This document shows, in pieces, positions 1 through 10,029 of a stretch of 64,000 nucleotides of DNA. The notes below the pieces were generated by a model. It was given only the letters and a program-made list of their open reading frames with translations, was not told the origin of the DNA and searched no databases. Position numbers and translations under genes: made by a program. Every line of letters begins with the position of its first letter. Position 1 is the stretch's first letter. Source of the DNA: Piscicola geometra (Eukaryota > Annelida > Clitellata > Hirudinida > Piscicolidae). The stretch lies in the NCBI GenBank assembly GCA_943735955.1, contig OX030960.1, positions 5,434,535 to 5,498,534 on the forward strand, in the 5' to 3' direction.

Positions 1-68
1 AGTGTGTGTGGTAGCGTCAGTGTATGTGTGAGAATTGGTGAGTGCATGTTATAACACAAAACACATAC

Positions 69-3000
69 AAAACCAACATGGATCGACGTAGAGAGTATTA
101 GCAGGGATGGAAGCGGCATTGGCCGGTTGTTGCGCATAGCCAGCCACTTGGGCGACCACGGGCTGGGCATGGTGGTAGTTGGCCTGGGCGGGCTGGTTGG
201 GGTTCTGGAAGTGGTGCTGCTGCTGCTGCTGGTGGCCGGGCACGTGGCTGGTGTAGACTTGCTGCGAGGGCAACAGCACTTGCGTGGCTTGCTGGTAGGG
301 CGACATCAGCGTGCCTCCCTGCATGCTGCTGTGGTGTGGTGCTTGTTAATCTCCGCCACGAGATTCGGCGCATGAATTTTTATCTAAATATAAAAATAAA
401 ATGATGATGGTGGTGGTGGTGGTTGATAAGGCTTCGTGAAGAGTGGCCACGGCAGTGGTGTGGTGGGTGTGTTTGTAGAGGTGGTGCATTAAGGGGTGTT
501 TCAAGCTGAGATGTGATGGCAAACGGTCAGAGAGGTTCAGAATAGCGTATAATCGTTAATCATGTGATCATTCTCAATTTTTCTCCTCATTACCTCAGAA
601 GGATTGCACATGCGAAAAATAAGCTGAAGGCGTTAGTGACAATACCATATGGGTTATCATATAGTAAAACATTAGTGAAAAATAAATATATGAAAAAAAT
701 ATAGTCAGTGATAAGAAGGCAGATTTAAAGAATTGAGAGTTTATAGAATTTCGGAGGTAATGTAGGATTAAGTGCTGTATAAGAGGTTCAGAATAGCGTA
801 TAATTGTCAATCATAATTGATCATTCTCAATTCTCTTCCTCATTACCTCACTTGAATGAGACATCAAAGCTCAAAAGATACTACTAAACCATAAGTGATA
901 AAGAAACAAAAAACAAAACTCCAGGATGAAAATGAAATAAGAGAAGCTAGAAGATGAAAGTTGGTGGTGTAAGTAGAAGTGATAAGGGAGGCACAAACTT
1001 GATGGGAACGAAGGGAGTGTTAAGGGGCGCCTGCTGCATGCCACCGTACATCTGCTGTTGGTTCACCACAGGAGGCTGGTGTTGGGATGGATGGCGAAGG
1101 TTGAGCTGGTGGTGGAATATTTAAAAAAAACAAAATTGAAAAACCGTGAAAAGTAATAAGAACAAGAGAATGTGGTTTAACTGGTTCAGAATAGCGTATA
1201 ATTGCCAGTCAGTGAACATCCTAAACCCTAAACATTTCCTCCTCACCATTTAAACCACCGCCTCTGGCTAAAAGATTAGCATATAAAGAAGTAACAAGTG
1301 ATAATTCGATAAGTTAAAAAATGGATATTTAATTTAAAATAAAAACAGCATCCTCACTAAGCCAGCTTTCTCGTTGATGAGCGAGATGCAGTGCTGAATC
1401 TAGGGAAGAGGAAGATGGTGATGAGAGGTGAAATGATAAATACGAATTGAGCAAGAGATGAGACGCCATTGAAGAAGACGACGATGCTGGAAATGAGAAT
1501 GATGATGATGATGATGACTATGGCGACGATAATGACGGGGACGACGATGAGAATGATGCAAGCGATGAAGATGATAGTAGTACCTGCTCTGGAGTGCCTT
1601 GCACCTTGAAGCGCTTGGTGGCGGAGTTCGGGTTGGCATCCTGCTCCCTCACCAACTCGGCATGGGCGCCCGTCATGCGGTTGATCTCCTTTATGTTCTC
1701 ACCCCCTGTGCCATGGGATTGGTGGTCATGGTAGGTAGTAGTGGCGATGAGGGTGATGATTATTATAAATATTATTATAATTTGAAATGTGACAATGGTG
1801 CGGTGGGTACACTTGCAGTGCTGTTTCAAACTGATACATTACAGCAAACGGTCAGAGAGGTTCAGAATAGCGTATAATCGTTAATCATGTGATCATTCTA
1901 AATTCTTCTCCTCATTACCTCAGAAATAATGATAATAATAATAATAGAAAGTCGGTGTCTGGGTTGTTTATTAAACAGGCAACACCATGCCAACACATGC
2001 CTTTTCCAATGATGAGACCACACTTGTCGGTCGGAACGGGATGGAAGACTGCATTCATCGAGTTTCCACCCGCAAAGCCCCCGAAGCCACCACCCCCCGA
2101 CATGCCTCCTCCCCCTCCACCGCCATTAGACCGATTCTGTGACGCGGGGGAATGATGATGGAAGGATGAATTGATGTTGGAAATGAATAGAAGATAGGTT
2201 ATCCAGAAAAGGGGTGATGACGTCAGCATTGGCTATTATCGAAAAGTTTATAGGCTTAAAAAATCTTGGCGTACATCAAAAATACATATTCATGAAAACG
2301 CCAAAAAGGACGATTACGATAACGACCAGGCGAAACAAGCACTCACTCACCATTCCCTGCTTGATGAGGTCGTGGATCATGGCGATGGCTGCGTCGTTGT
2401 TGTTCTTGTAGCCGTACACGTGGCACATGCGGTTCGGGGAGTTGTCGACGATGTCGTCTGGTCGGAATTGCACCTGTGCGTGGGTTTGTGTTTGTGTGTG
2501 CGTGTGCCAATGTGCTTGTGTAAATGTGTGGGCGTGTGAATGTGTTGATAAATGTACGTATGCTAGATGTAAAAGTCAGTCCAATAGGAGCACAAAGCAC
2601 AGTTAACACACCAAATACTCTTACATTCTATGTATGTGTGCTAGGTGTAGAAACCAAACACCACAAAATCAAAACAAAATACCCATACATGTTATGTATG
2701 CTAGGCATACAGATTAACACAACAGGAGCAAAGCCCCTCCCAAAAAAACACAGAAAAACGCCATTAAATGCACCTTGGCGCCACTCTCCTCTTGCACCTT
2801 CTTGATCATCTCGCCTCCCTTACCGATCACGATGCCCACCAGATTCCGCGGCACTGGAATCTCTACCGAGTGCTTTCCAGCCATGTTGCCACCAAAACCT
2901 CCTCCTCCTCCACCACTGCCTCCTCCTCCCCCTCCTCTCATTCCTCCCTTCTCTTGCGCGTCGTTCAACAACTCGAGCACCAGCTCCCTGGCCCTCTGAC

Positions 3001-4905
3001 AGTTCTGCTTGGTGCCTGTTAGCAGCATTGTTGTTGTTTTAAAAAGTGAAAAATGTGATTTGAATAGAAGTTAATAATTTAATAAATAATAAATTTAATT
3101 AATAAATGTAATAAAGATTTAATAATTTTAGCCTATTTCTAGAAGTAAATAATGCTTTGTAATAATTCATTGAACATCCTCTCGATTCCTACTACTACTA
3201 CTCTACAAATCGTGGCATTTAAATTGCGATGTATGCAACAAGGCCAGTGTACCCGAGATGCGTAGTGGCTTGTCAAAATCGGTTGGAGTCGTCGAGTCCT
3301 GAATGACTGCAACCTGTGAATGAAGTGGAAGATGGTGATGGTGTCTCGATGATGCAGTGGGGAACAATGATAAGGGGTCAAGTGGTTAGTAATCGTAGGC
3401 ACTACAGTTAATCTATGATAAAGCAAGTGGAAATGAAACTGAGGGTAATTGAAGAAAGCATGACTTCAAGTAGAGTATAGTTAGAGAATTGAACTTGATA
3501 CCTTGGCTCCACTGCGTTCTTGCAGCTGCTTGATGGTGTCTCCACTTTTTCCAATAATCAAGCCGACCTGCATTATCAACGCGGAATGTATGTCACCTGT
3601 CCGCAACATTGCAAACACCTCCTCCAACACTACTACTACTACTACTAGTACACACCTTGCCTCCAGGCAGCATCATCTCGAGGGCCACTTCGTCACCACC
3701 GAGAGAGATGAACTGGTTCTTGAGGATCAACTCATCAATCGTCTTACGAGCCTTCCTGAAAGAACAACACAGTAACAAGAATTTACCTTTTGGTCATTCA
3801 TTTCTGAAAGCAACATAGTAACATGAATTCTTTTTTGGTGATATGAGTATCAACAGTCAAATCATCAAGTAGATCGACATCGAGTGCTGCAGCATTGACT
3901 CACATAACATTGGGTCCGGGTCCAGTGAGGGTGCATTGGCGAGTCGGAGCACCGGTCTCTTTTAAATGAGACAATGATGAAATCATTATTTTGATGGATT
4001 AATTTTTCAAAGCAACAAGCCATAAAGAGCAATCATTGCAGCACTAACCAGGAGCGAACTGCACCCTACACTGACAGTCATTTTGGATTGCTGTTATCTG
4101 CTCTCCTCCCTTCCCTATCACTGTAATTTACAATGAAAAATAGATTTTTTGATTTAAATAAACTAGACTAAAAGTCAAAAATAAAAATATGATTACTTTT
4201 ATTAAAGGATAAAAAAGTACTTACAGAGTCCCACCATCTTATCAGGCACCATCATAAACTCTGTAACCTGACCTCCGTTTGACACCATGTTTGGTCTCTG
4301 TTGTGTACCTCTGCAAGTTCGTGTATGTATGCGTGAAAATTTATATAAAAATTATTAAAAGAAAAAAGATGTATTAAAAAAAATATATTTAAATGATACT
4401 TGAGAGACGATTTTTACCTGTTATCGGTATCTGCAGAAGAAAATATAATTAATTATAAATTCTATGACAATTAAAATAATTAATGAATAAAATTATTAAT
4501 TTTTCAACTTTAGAAGATAACTATTTAAATAGATAACTTACTATCTGATGATATGGCTTGCTTTTTAGTTTCTGGTTGATAGTCTGAAAATGCATTATGA
4601 TTGTTGAGAGATTGAGCATAAAACTCCGTAACTTCGAAAAAAATACGAATCTTAACTAACCTGAAGAATTGTCTGAAGGTCGTTTAAGGGCTGAGAATTC
4701 GTCGCCTGGTTTTGAATTCTGCAAATATGCAACACTCATTAATTGCGATTGGCTTTCTTCACCGCGAGGCGGCGTTATAGCTTGACGAAGACCGCATAGA
4801 AATAAATAAAAAATCGACTCAAATACAAGTTTCAGGTTAAAATACATAAATGCTCACTGTTTTTTTTTTGTTATCGACTGTAGGCTGGATATCCTCGGTC
4901 GCCAT
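69..4905 (-). CDS. FUBP: FUBP/KSRP-type protein with four KH domains (C-terminus beyond left edge)
   Basis: Single-stranded nucleic-acid-binding regulator of the far-upstream-element-binding/KH-splicing family, expected in the nucleus. Inferred exons, high to low: 4905-4858, 4817-4661 (upper edge unsure), 4583-4542, 4430-4418, 4310-4225, 4120-4049, 3958-3904, 3755-3656, 3567-3502, 3313-3253, 3015-2774, 2473-2351, 2136-2001, 1705-1584, 1393-1358, 1105-995, 318-69; about 573 residues, phases consistent throughout. Start MATEDIQPTVDNKKK. Each KH domain has its GxxG loop: LLIGKGGEQI (KH1), GLIIGKSGDTIKQLQE (KH2), GIVIGKGGEMIKKVQE (KH3), GLIIGKGGENIKEI (KH4). Gly-rich linkers precede KH3 and KH4; a Gln/Pro-rich tail follows. 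One 13-nt microexon and one GC-AG intron are present. Family assignment is firm; FUBP1, FUBP3 or KHSRP cannot be told apart. Confidence 0.93.
531..598 (-). ncRNA. Candidate intronic box C/D snoRNA, copy 1 (18S rRNA guide)
   Basis: Lies in the FUBP intron between the exons at 995-1105 and 69-318, on the host's sense strand. Sense order: stem GAGGT (592-596), box C-like ATGAGGA (584-590), guide ATTATACGCTATT, box D CTGA (537-540), stem ACCTC (532-536). The complement of the guide next to box D, AATAGCGTATA, matches a universally conserved stretch of eukaryotic 18S rRNA. By the box D plus five rule the G in AAUAG would be 2'-O-methylated. Box C differs from RTGATGA at one position. Confidence 0.7.
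782..850 (-). ncRNA. Candidate intronic box C/D snoRNA, copy 2
   Basis: Same intron and strand as copy 1. Stem GAGGT (845-849) pairs with ACCTC (783-787); box C-like ATGAGGA at 837-843; box D CTGA at 788-791; guide complement AATAGCGTATAATT at 792-805. The middle has diverged from copy 1 while boxes, stem and guide are kept. Two copies in one intron is unusual for animals, where one snoRNA per intron is the norm. Confidence 0.65.
1172..1258 (-). ncRNA. Candidate intronic box C/D snoRNA, copy 3 (long terminal stem)
   Basis: In the FUBP intron between exons 1358-1393 and 995-1105, ending about 66 nt upstream of the next acceptor, close to the spacing favoured by intronic C/D snoRNAs. Box C GTGAGGA (1240-1246), box D CTGA (1186-1189), same guide complement AATAGCGTATAATT (1190-1203), and an additional CTGA at 1209-1212 placed as a box D-prime. 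The terminal stem is different from the other copies: GTGGTTTAA (from 1258-1250) pairs perfectly with TTAAACCAC (1180-1172). Confidence 0.72.
1706..2000 (-). other. GC-AG intron in the FUBP KH4 domain
   Basis: The exon ending at 2001 reads ...GGAAAAG followed by GCATGT instead of GT. Joining it to the exon that begins at 1705 after CACAG restores GKGGEN, the invariant KH4 loop, in frame. A GC donor with a good flanking match is a known minor class. This intron also houses snoRNA copy 4. Confidence 0.7.
1856..1923 (-). ncRNA. Candidate intronic box C/D snoRNA, copy 4
   Basis: In the FUBP intron between exons 2001-2136 and 1584-1705. Box C-like ATGAGGA at 1909-1915, box D CTGA at 1862-1865, guide complement AATAGCGTATAATC at 1866-1879, stem GAGGT/ACCTC at 1917-1921 and 1857-1861. 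It is nearly identical to copy 1, including about ten bases beyond the stem on one side, so these two are the most recent duplicates. Confidence 0.7.
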
Positions 4906-5356
4906 TATAGAAAAACGATCCTCAACATAGGAAAGACAAGGGACTCGAACAGACCAAAAACTATAAATGAAAGAATTTGAGGCTACAAGCCTAATGATTT
5001 AGAAGCGTAATATTATTTTAATCCAGCTTTTGCAAGCAATCATTGACATTTCTTCAATATCTCATGTTTTGAAGATTTCGAATTCATTACAAATATTAAA
5101 TGTTTTTCATATAGATAAATAGTTAATAATTCACTATTAACATATTTTTCATCAATGAAAATATTTTATATATTCTGAAAGTTGAATTTATATTTTCAAA
5201 AGATTTCAAAGTATGTTCAAATAATTGTGTTAAACTTTATTCCACTTTCTATGCTTCAGTTGTTTATGCTGTGAGCGGCGGAACTTTCAAAGAATAATGT
5301 TGAAAACTTACTAGATTGTAGATATTTTTAATTAATTTCATTTTTTAAAATATATA
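4906..5356. promoter_or_regulatory. Shared upstream region of two divergent genes
   Basis: About 450 bases separate the FUBP start codon (4905, minus) from the first ATG of the low-complexity gene (5357, plus). The region is AT-rich with no recognisable ORF, TATA box or CpG cluster. A bidirectional promoter is only inferred from the layout, and the plus-strand gene may have an upstream exon. Confidence 0.3.
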
Positions 5357-7283
5357 ATGAATAGCCGTATTGTTCAAGCCTCTAAACGTATTCGAGAAAT
5401 ACGTGAAAAGAAAAAACAGAATAACAAGATTAACAAAAGCAAACAAATTAATTTGAAAGGTAATGAATTGAGTAACAGAATAAGCATAGAAAATAATACT
5501 GCCGTTAATGCATCTTCTGATGAGATCATTATCATAGAAGATGAAGAGGATAACGAAGATGAGGATGAAGATGAAGAGTGTGAAGAAAATATAAATAATT
5601 TTTTTGTTAATTTTTCCATGAGTCAGGCTAATGGTTCCAATGCATTTAATAACAATCTACTCACTTCTAACTTAAATGGGAACTACAGTTACACAAGGGC
5701 TCAATCAAACTCAAATCAACAGCAATATTTTGCAAATAATATTTCAGATCTTCAAACTTTTCAACAGGGTAATAGTGGACTATTCAATGGTTCCAGCAAT
5801 AATTTTAACAACCTTTCAACTAACTCTTATGCAGTTTATAATAATTTCCAGAACACCCATCATAACTATACATACATCAACAATTCAAATTTAAGTTATT
5901 CAAATAATTTCAATTGTCAAAATGATCTAAATAATAATAATTCAAACTTTTTCTACCAAAATACTACAAATCATTACAATAATCTTCCTAACAATAATTT
6001 CTATAATAGCAGTACTAACTACAGTAATAGTATAGCTTTAAGTAGCCAAAGTACCCAGTCTAGTTCAATAACTTACAATGGGAATAACGTATTCACCAAT
6101 GATTGTATGTCTAATAGTGCTCATGGTGTTTTAAGGAAAAAGGCGAGAGTGCCTAGGAGTGGAATAAATGTGAAAAATTATAGGGAAGTTAAGAAAACAA
6201 AGTATGATGATAATAATAGTAATACAGTCAACCACATTGATAATTTTCACAATCATTCGATTTTCAATAGCAACAACAACAGCAACGAAAATAACCAAGA
6301 ATCAAGTCTTACGAACAAAGACCACAACTTCTACCACCCGTATCATCTCAATTCTATGCACAAAGAAACTAATAATAAGACCAATGGTAGCAATGAACTG
6401 CACATAAAGCCACACAAGAGGTACAGCCTAAATGACAGCAACAGTACGGATAGGAAGAGTGACAAACAGTTAGGTGGCAGTGTCGACTATTATGATGATG
6501 ATGCAGCCTCTGTAGCAAAGAGTGGCAGATTGTCGATGCTTCTGAAGCTCAAGTATGCATGCTTGCATCTGTTTGGCTGTGATTAAGATAGAATTTGTGT
6601 TCCAAAATCACGGGATTTTCTGTGAAACAATCTTCTTTACAAACTTATAAACCGACCACTCACGCGACCACTACCACTGTGTATAGACGCCGCAGGAACG
6701 GAGTGCTGGCCGGCTTGAAAGTGGACGTCTTGTGGCTCATGAACCTCCTGTGCTCAGGTCTGTGCGCCCCATTCTTTCGTTATTCAATACATAGGAGACT
6801 ACTACTACTACTACTACTACTATGCCTATTATTTTTATTTTACTACCTCAACCACCATGTTATCCATTCTTTTACAGGAATCTACAAATCACTATGGCAA
6901 CACCAGTCTGTCGGTTATGATGATGATCATAATGGTTTTGATCATGATAATGATATAGAGAGTTGTGATATTAAAGATTCTTATAAAAATGTTATAAAAA
7001 GTCATACCAAGTCATCATCACTACCGTTATCGTCAGCATCATCATTAATACCAACATCGTCATCATTACCAAAATCATCATCATTACCATCATCATCATC
7101 ATTACCAACATCATCATCATTACCAACATCATCATCATTACCAACATCATCATCATTGCCATCATCATCAGCTTCATCGAGGTACAAACTGACTTATAAG
7201 CAACTAGACGCCATGATTTCAGAACAATTTAAAGAGCAACAATTACAACTAAACCAACACAAAAATGCATTGACTAGTAGTTC

Positions 7284-7333
<50 letters not shown>

Positions 7334-8475
7334 ATAAGATTAATAATAATAATATAACTAATAATTCTTTTCGCAAAAATATACGGAAAACCCAAAATAA
7401 TCTTCAAGTTCATCAAAATGCTAATAATAATAATAATGATTACAGTATTTCTACTCAACACCAAGTAGAAAAACTAAATTCGAAGAATCATATTGGCTCA
7501 TTTGATTCACAACAACGACAATCTAACCACTCACTACCACTGCAACAACAACAATCAAACCAGTCACTACCATTGCAACAACAACAACAACAATTAACTC
7601 AACCGCAAGATACACTACAATCGTTGCAATCTCAATCTTCTTTGTTGCCACTTCAACAACACCCTCAAATTATAGACAACCATCAACCACAACCGCTGCA
7701 TCAACCACAACCAGTGCAACAACAACAACCACTGCAACAACCACAACTATTGCATCAACCACAACCATTGCATCAACCACAACCATTGCATCAACCACAA
7801 CCATTGCATCAACAACAACCACTGCAACAACCACAACCACGCCAGTCTCCATGCAAGGCTCCTCTCTTCAACTCACCATCCAGTTTATTCTATCCAAACC
7901 AACTTCTTCCACCGCTCCATCCTACAACAACATTGCTTCAACTTCCATTGGACCAGCAACAACAACAACAACACAAGCTCCAAGAAACAGGTCAACAACA
8001 ACAACAACAACTAGATGGCCTAGAACTTTCTCAACAACAACAACTCATCAACAACTACCTTTTAATGCAGCAATGGTTATCTTGCCAATTTCTACAACAA
8101 CCACTGCCACAATTCATGCAACAACAACCACAACCACTACTGCAACTACCACAATTTCCACAACTACCTTTTTCTGTAGAGCATTTAGCATCAACGCACC
8201 TTCAACCATCACCAACGAAACTACTATCATGCCATCAAGTACTCAGGAATGGTGATGATAGTGATGTCATTGAAGGGAAAAACAGCAATAATACTAATAC
8301 AAATAATAATAATTACAGTATCTCTATGGCTTATAATACTAGCATAAACAATACAAATAACGAATATGTTGATGTTACTAATATAAGTAACAGTGGAATT
8401 GCTAATTGGAATCTACACAACAATAGCATTAATCATAATAATACTTTAATTGACAATAATATAAATAATATGTGA
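5357..8475 (+). CDS. Asn/Ser/Gln-rich low-complexity protein with ARID1-like segment
   Basis: Two long open stretches, 5357-6586 and about 6595-8475, join well if an intron runs from GTATGC after CTCAA (near 6554) to the acceptor CGCAG before AACGGAGTG (near 6699), and a second from GTCTGTG (near 6757) to TTTTACAG (near 6878). The joined product has a basic N-terminus (MNSRIVQASKRIREIREKKK), an acidic run DEEDNEDEDEDEE, then Asn-rich sequence. Across the first junction comes MLLKLKNGVLAGLKVDVLW, which resembles the ARID1/Osa sequence R(V/I)MMxLKSGLLxESTW. After that come SSSLPT repeats, a poly-Ser run (7271-7332) and long Gln-rich QPQPLHQ repeats. AATAAA follows the stop at 8481. A nuclear role is possible, but no ARID or BAF250_C domain is present, so function is unknown. 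The 5' end may include an upstream exon. Confidence 0.55.
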
Positions 8476-8742
8476 ACCAAAATAAATATCTTAAACTCAA
8501 TTCATTTATAATGCGTGTAATATTATTTTATTTGTTTGTTTAAATCTTGTTTTAAAATTAAAAATAATTTAATTGACTTTTTTAGATGTGAAAAATTATA
8601 ATTTTTCTTTTTCTTTTCAATTTGAATTGGTTTGTTAGGTGAGGATGAAGATTCAGATGATGATTTTTTAATTTCGCTAGTGATAGTAATGATGTTGATC
8701 CTGCTGATGATGATGATGATGATGATGGAAACACAAAAACAC

Positions 8743-8898
8743 CTTAAAAACAACATCTTGGTCAAAGGGTAAACTGTCTACGTAAAGAGACGTTCTGTTT
8801 TTTTTGTATTCCGGCTTTGTAATGTGTATATATTGTGCGCTTCCTTGTGTTATTTCCAATAAAATTTTACTTGTTAATGTCACGCTTGATTCAAAAAG
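8743..8898 (-). CDS. Unidentified internal exon
   Basis: Reading leftward, a pyrimidine-rich acceptor ending in TTTTTAAG precedes 52 codons of ordinary complexity, including KILLEITQGSAQYIHITKPE and KKNRTSLYVDSLPFDQDVVF, then a possible donor AAG/GTGTTT at 8742. Without that donor the frame runs into a poly-His stretch and stops at 8677. Balanced composition contrasts with the surrounding low-complexity DNA, so a real exon is likely. I do not recognise the family and cannot place its neighbouring exons. It could belong to the same minus-strand transcript as the GPCR only if that stop were bypassed, which is unlikely. Confidence 0.4.
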
Positions 8899-9066
8899 CT
8901 TAAAAACATAAAAAAAACAGTATAAATATTTTAAATTTCAAAGAAGGAAAATCTAGCATATAAAATATTAATTGAACGTCATTTAAGAAGCATAATTTTG
9001 AACATGATAATTTTCTAGCATTTTATCTAAATAATCTTTCAACAAATCGTTTTATTCTCCACAAAT

Positions 9067-10010
9067 TCAAGCATTCCGTCTAACACAAAGCATTCTCTTG
9101 ACATGCCTTCTCAGATGGCGACCCCACAGCACATAGATGTAGAAGTTGAGCGAGAACGTCACCTCCGAGAGCAGCTCCAAACAGTTTTTGAGGTTCACCG
9201 AGTTTGAGAAGATTCTCCTGGCGACCGTGATGTCAAAGTGGATGCTGAGGTGGAGGACGATGGTGAGGGTGAGGATGGGTAAGATGGTGACTTCGTGTAG
9301 GAAAGTGATCACCAACAACATGCAAGTGGTCTTCATGTCGTGTTGTCGTCTGCCTGGGAGGCATGCCTGGTTCGAACCGGAAGAGAGGTGCTGTCGCAGT
9401 CTGCGGTGGTTTGAGCGCAGTTTGAGGAGGATGCACACGTTGCAGAGGATGGTGAGGCAGTTCGGCAGGATGAATTGCAAGAGGATCTGGTAGATGTAGA
9501 CGTGGAGGAAAAGATAAAGCCTGCGGTTGCTCTTCGCGACACTGCACTCGCCTTCGACCAAGTCGAGCAAGAAAAGTCTGAAGATCTGAGAGTAGGCGAG
9601 GACGCTGAAAAGAATCACGACCACCATCCACGACTTCCTGCCAGCGCAAATCTTGTGCTTAAGGAAGGGCAGTTTCAGCATGAGAAGTCGCTCAGCGGAG
9701 AGGCAGAGGGTCAACCACGAGGACATCAGGTAGCACAAATGTTCCAGGAATCCATGCAGTTTGCACGCCACTCTGCTCCAAGTCCTCACGTCAACTCGCC
9801 ATAGCGACACCAGACGCTTGTGGCACTTGCTGGCCAAGATGGCGGTGTCGAAGAGGGCAAGCAGTGTCAGGAAGCGAGAGTAGGACTTGTTCCTGAAAGC
9901 CTTCGACTGCATCAGCGCCACCGTCATTACGTTGCCAGGCACGCCTATGGTCGACAAGGCCAGAGTGCCAACCTGCACAACCCACCAACTCCACGTCTCT
10001 TGTGGTGCTC
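9067..10010 (-). CDS. Class A (rhodopsin-like) orphan GPCR, main coding exon
   Basis: Seven-transmembrane receptor, probably peptide-activated by its resemblance to invertebrate FMRFamide-type orphans. TM1 has GVPGNVMTVALM with the conserved Asn, TM2 LLALFDTAILA with the conserved Asp, extracellular Cys before TM3 (VACKLHGF) and a second Cys before TM5 (GECSVAK), TM5 with Pro (QFILPN), TM7 ending SLNFYIYVLWGRHLRR. The DRY motif is replaced by AERL, NPxxY by NFYIY, and TM6 lacks the usual FxxCWxP. The reading frame is open upstream to a TGA at 10027; CACACCAG just before 10010 is a plausible acceptor, so the N-terminus with its start codon is in an unidentified upstream exon. AATAAA lies about 11 bases past the stop (9056-9051). 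Confidence 0.85.
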
Positions 10011-10029
10011 CTGGTGTGGTTGTGTATCA

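Noticed and set aside
531..1923. Reading the four intronic repeats as a simple MITE family or duplicated exon
   Set aside because: They lack terminal inverted repeats and open frames, whereas box C, box D, a covarying stem and an 18S-complementary guide are all kept in the host sense orientation.
7851..8255. 134-codon Thr-rich frame
   Set aside because: Alternative frame of the CAA-rich stretch encoding the Gln-rich protein.
9146..9804. Plus-strand frames opposite the GPCR
   Set aside because: Antisense shadows of the receptor exon, which itself has a clear seven-transmembrane pattern.
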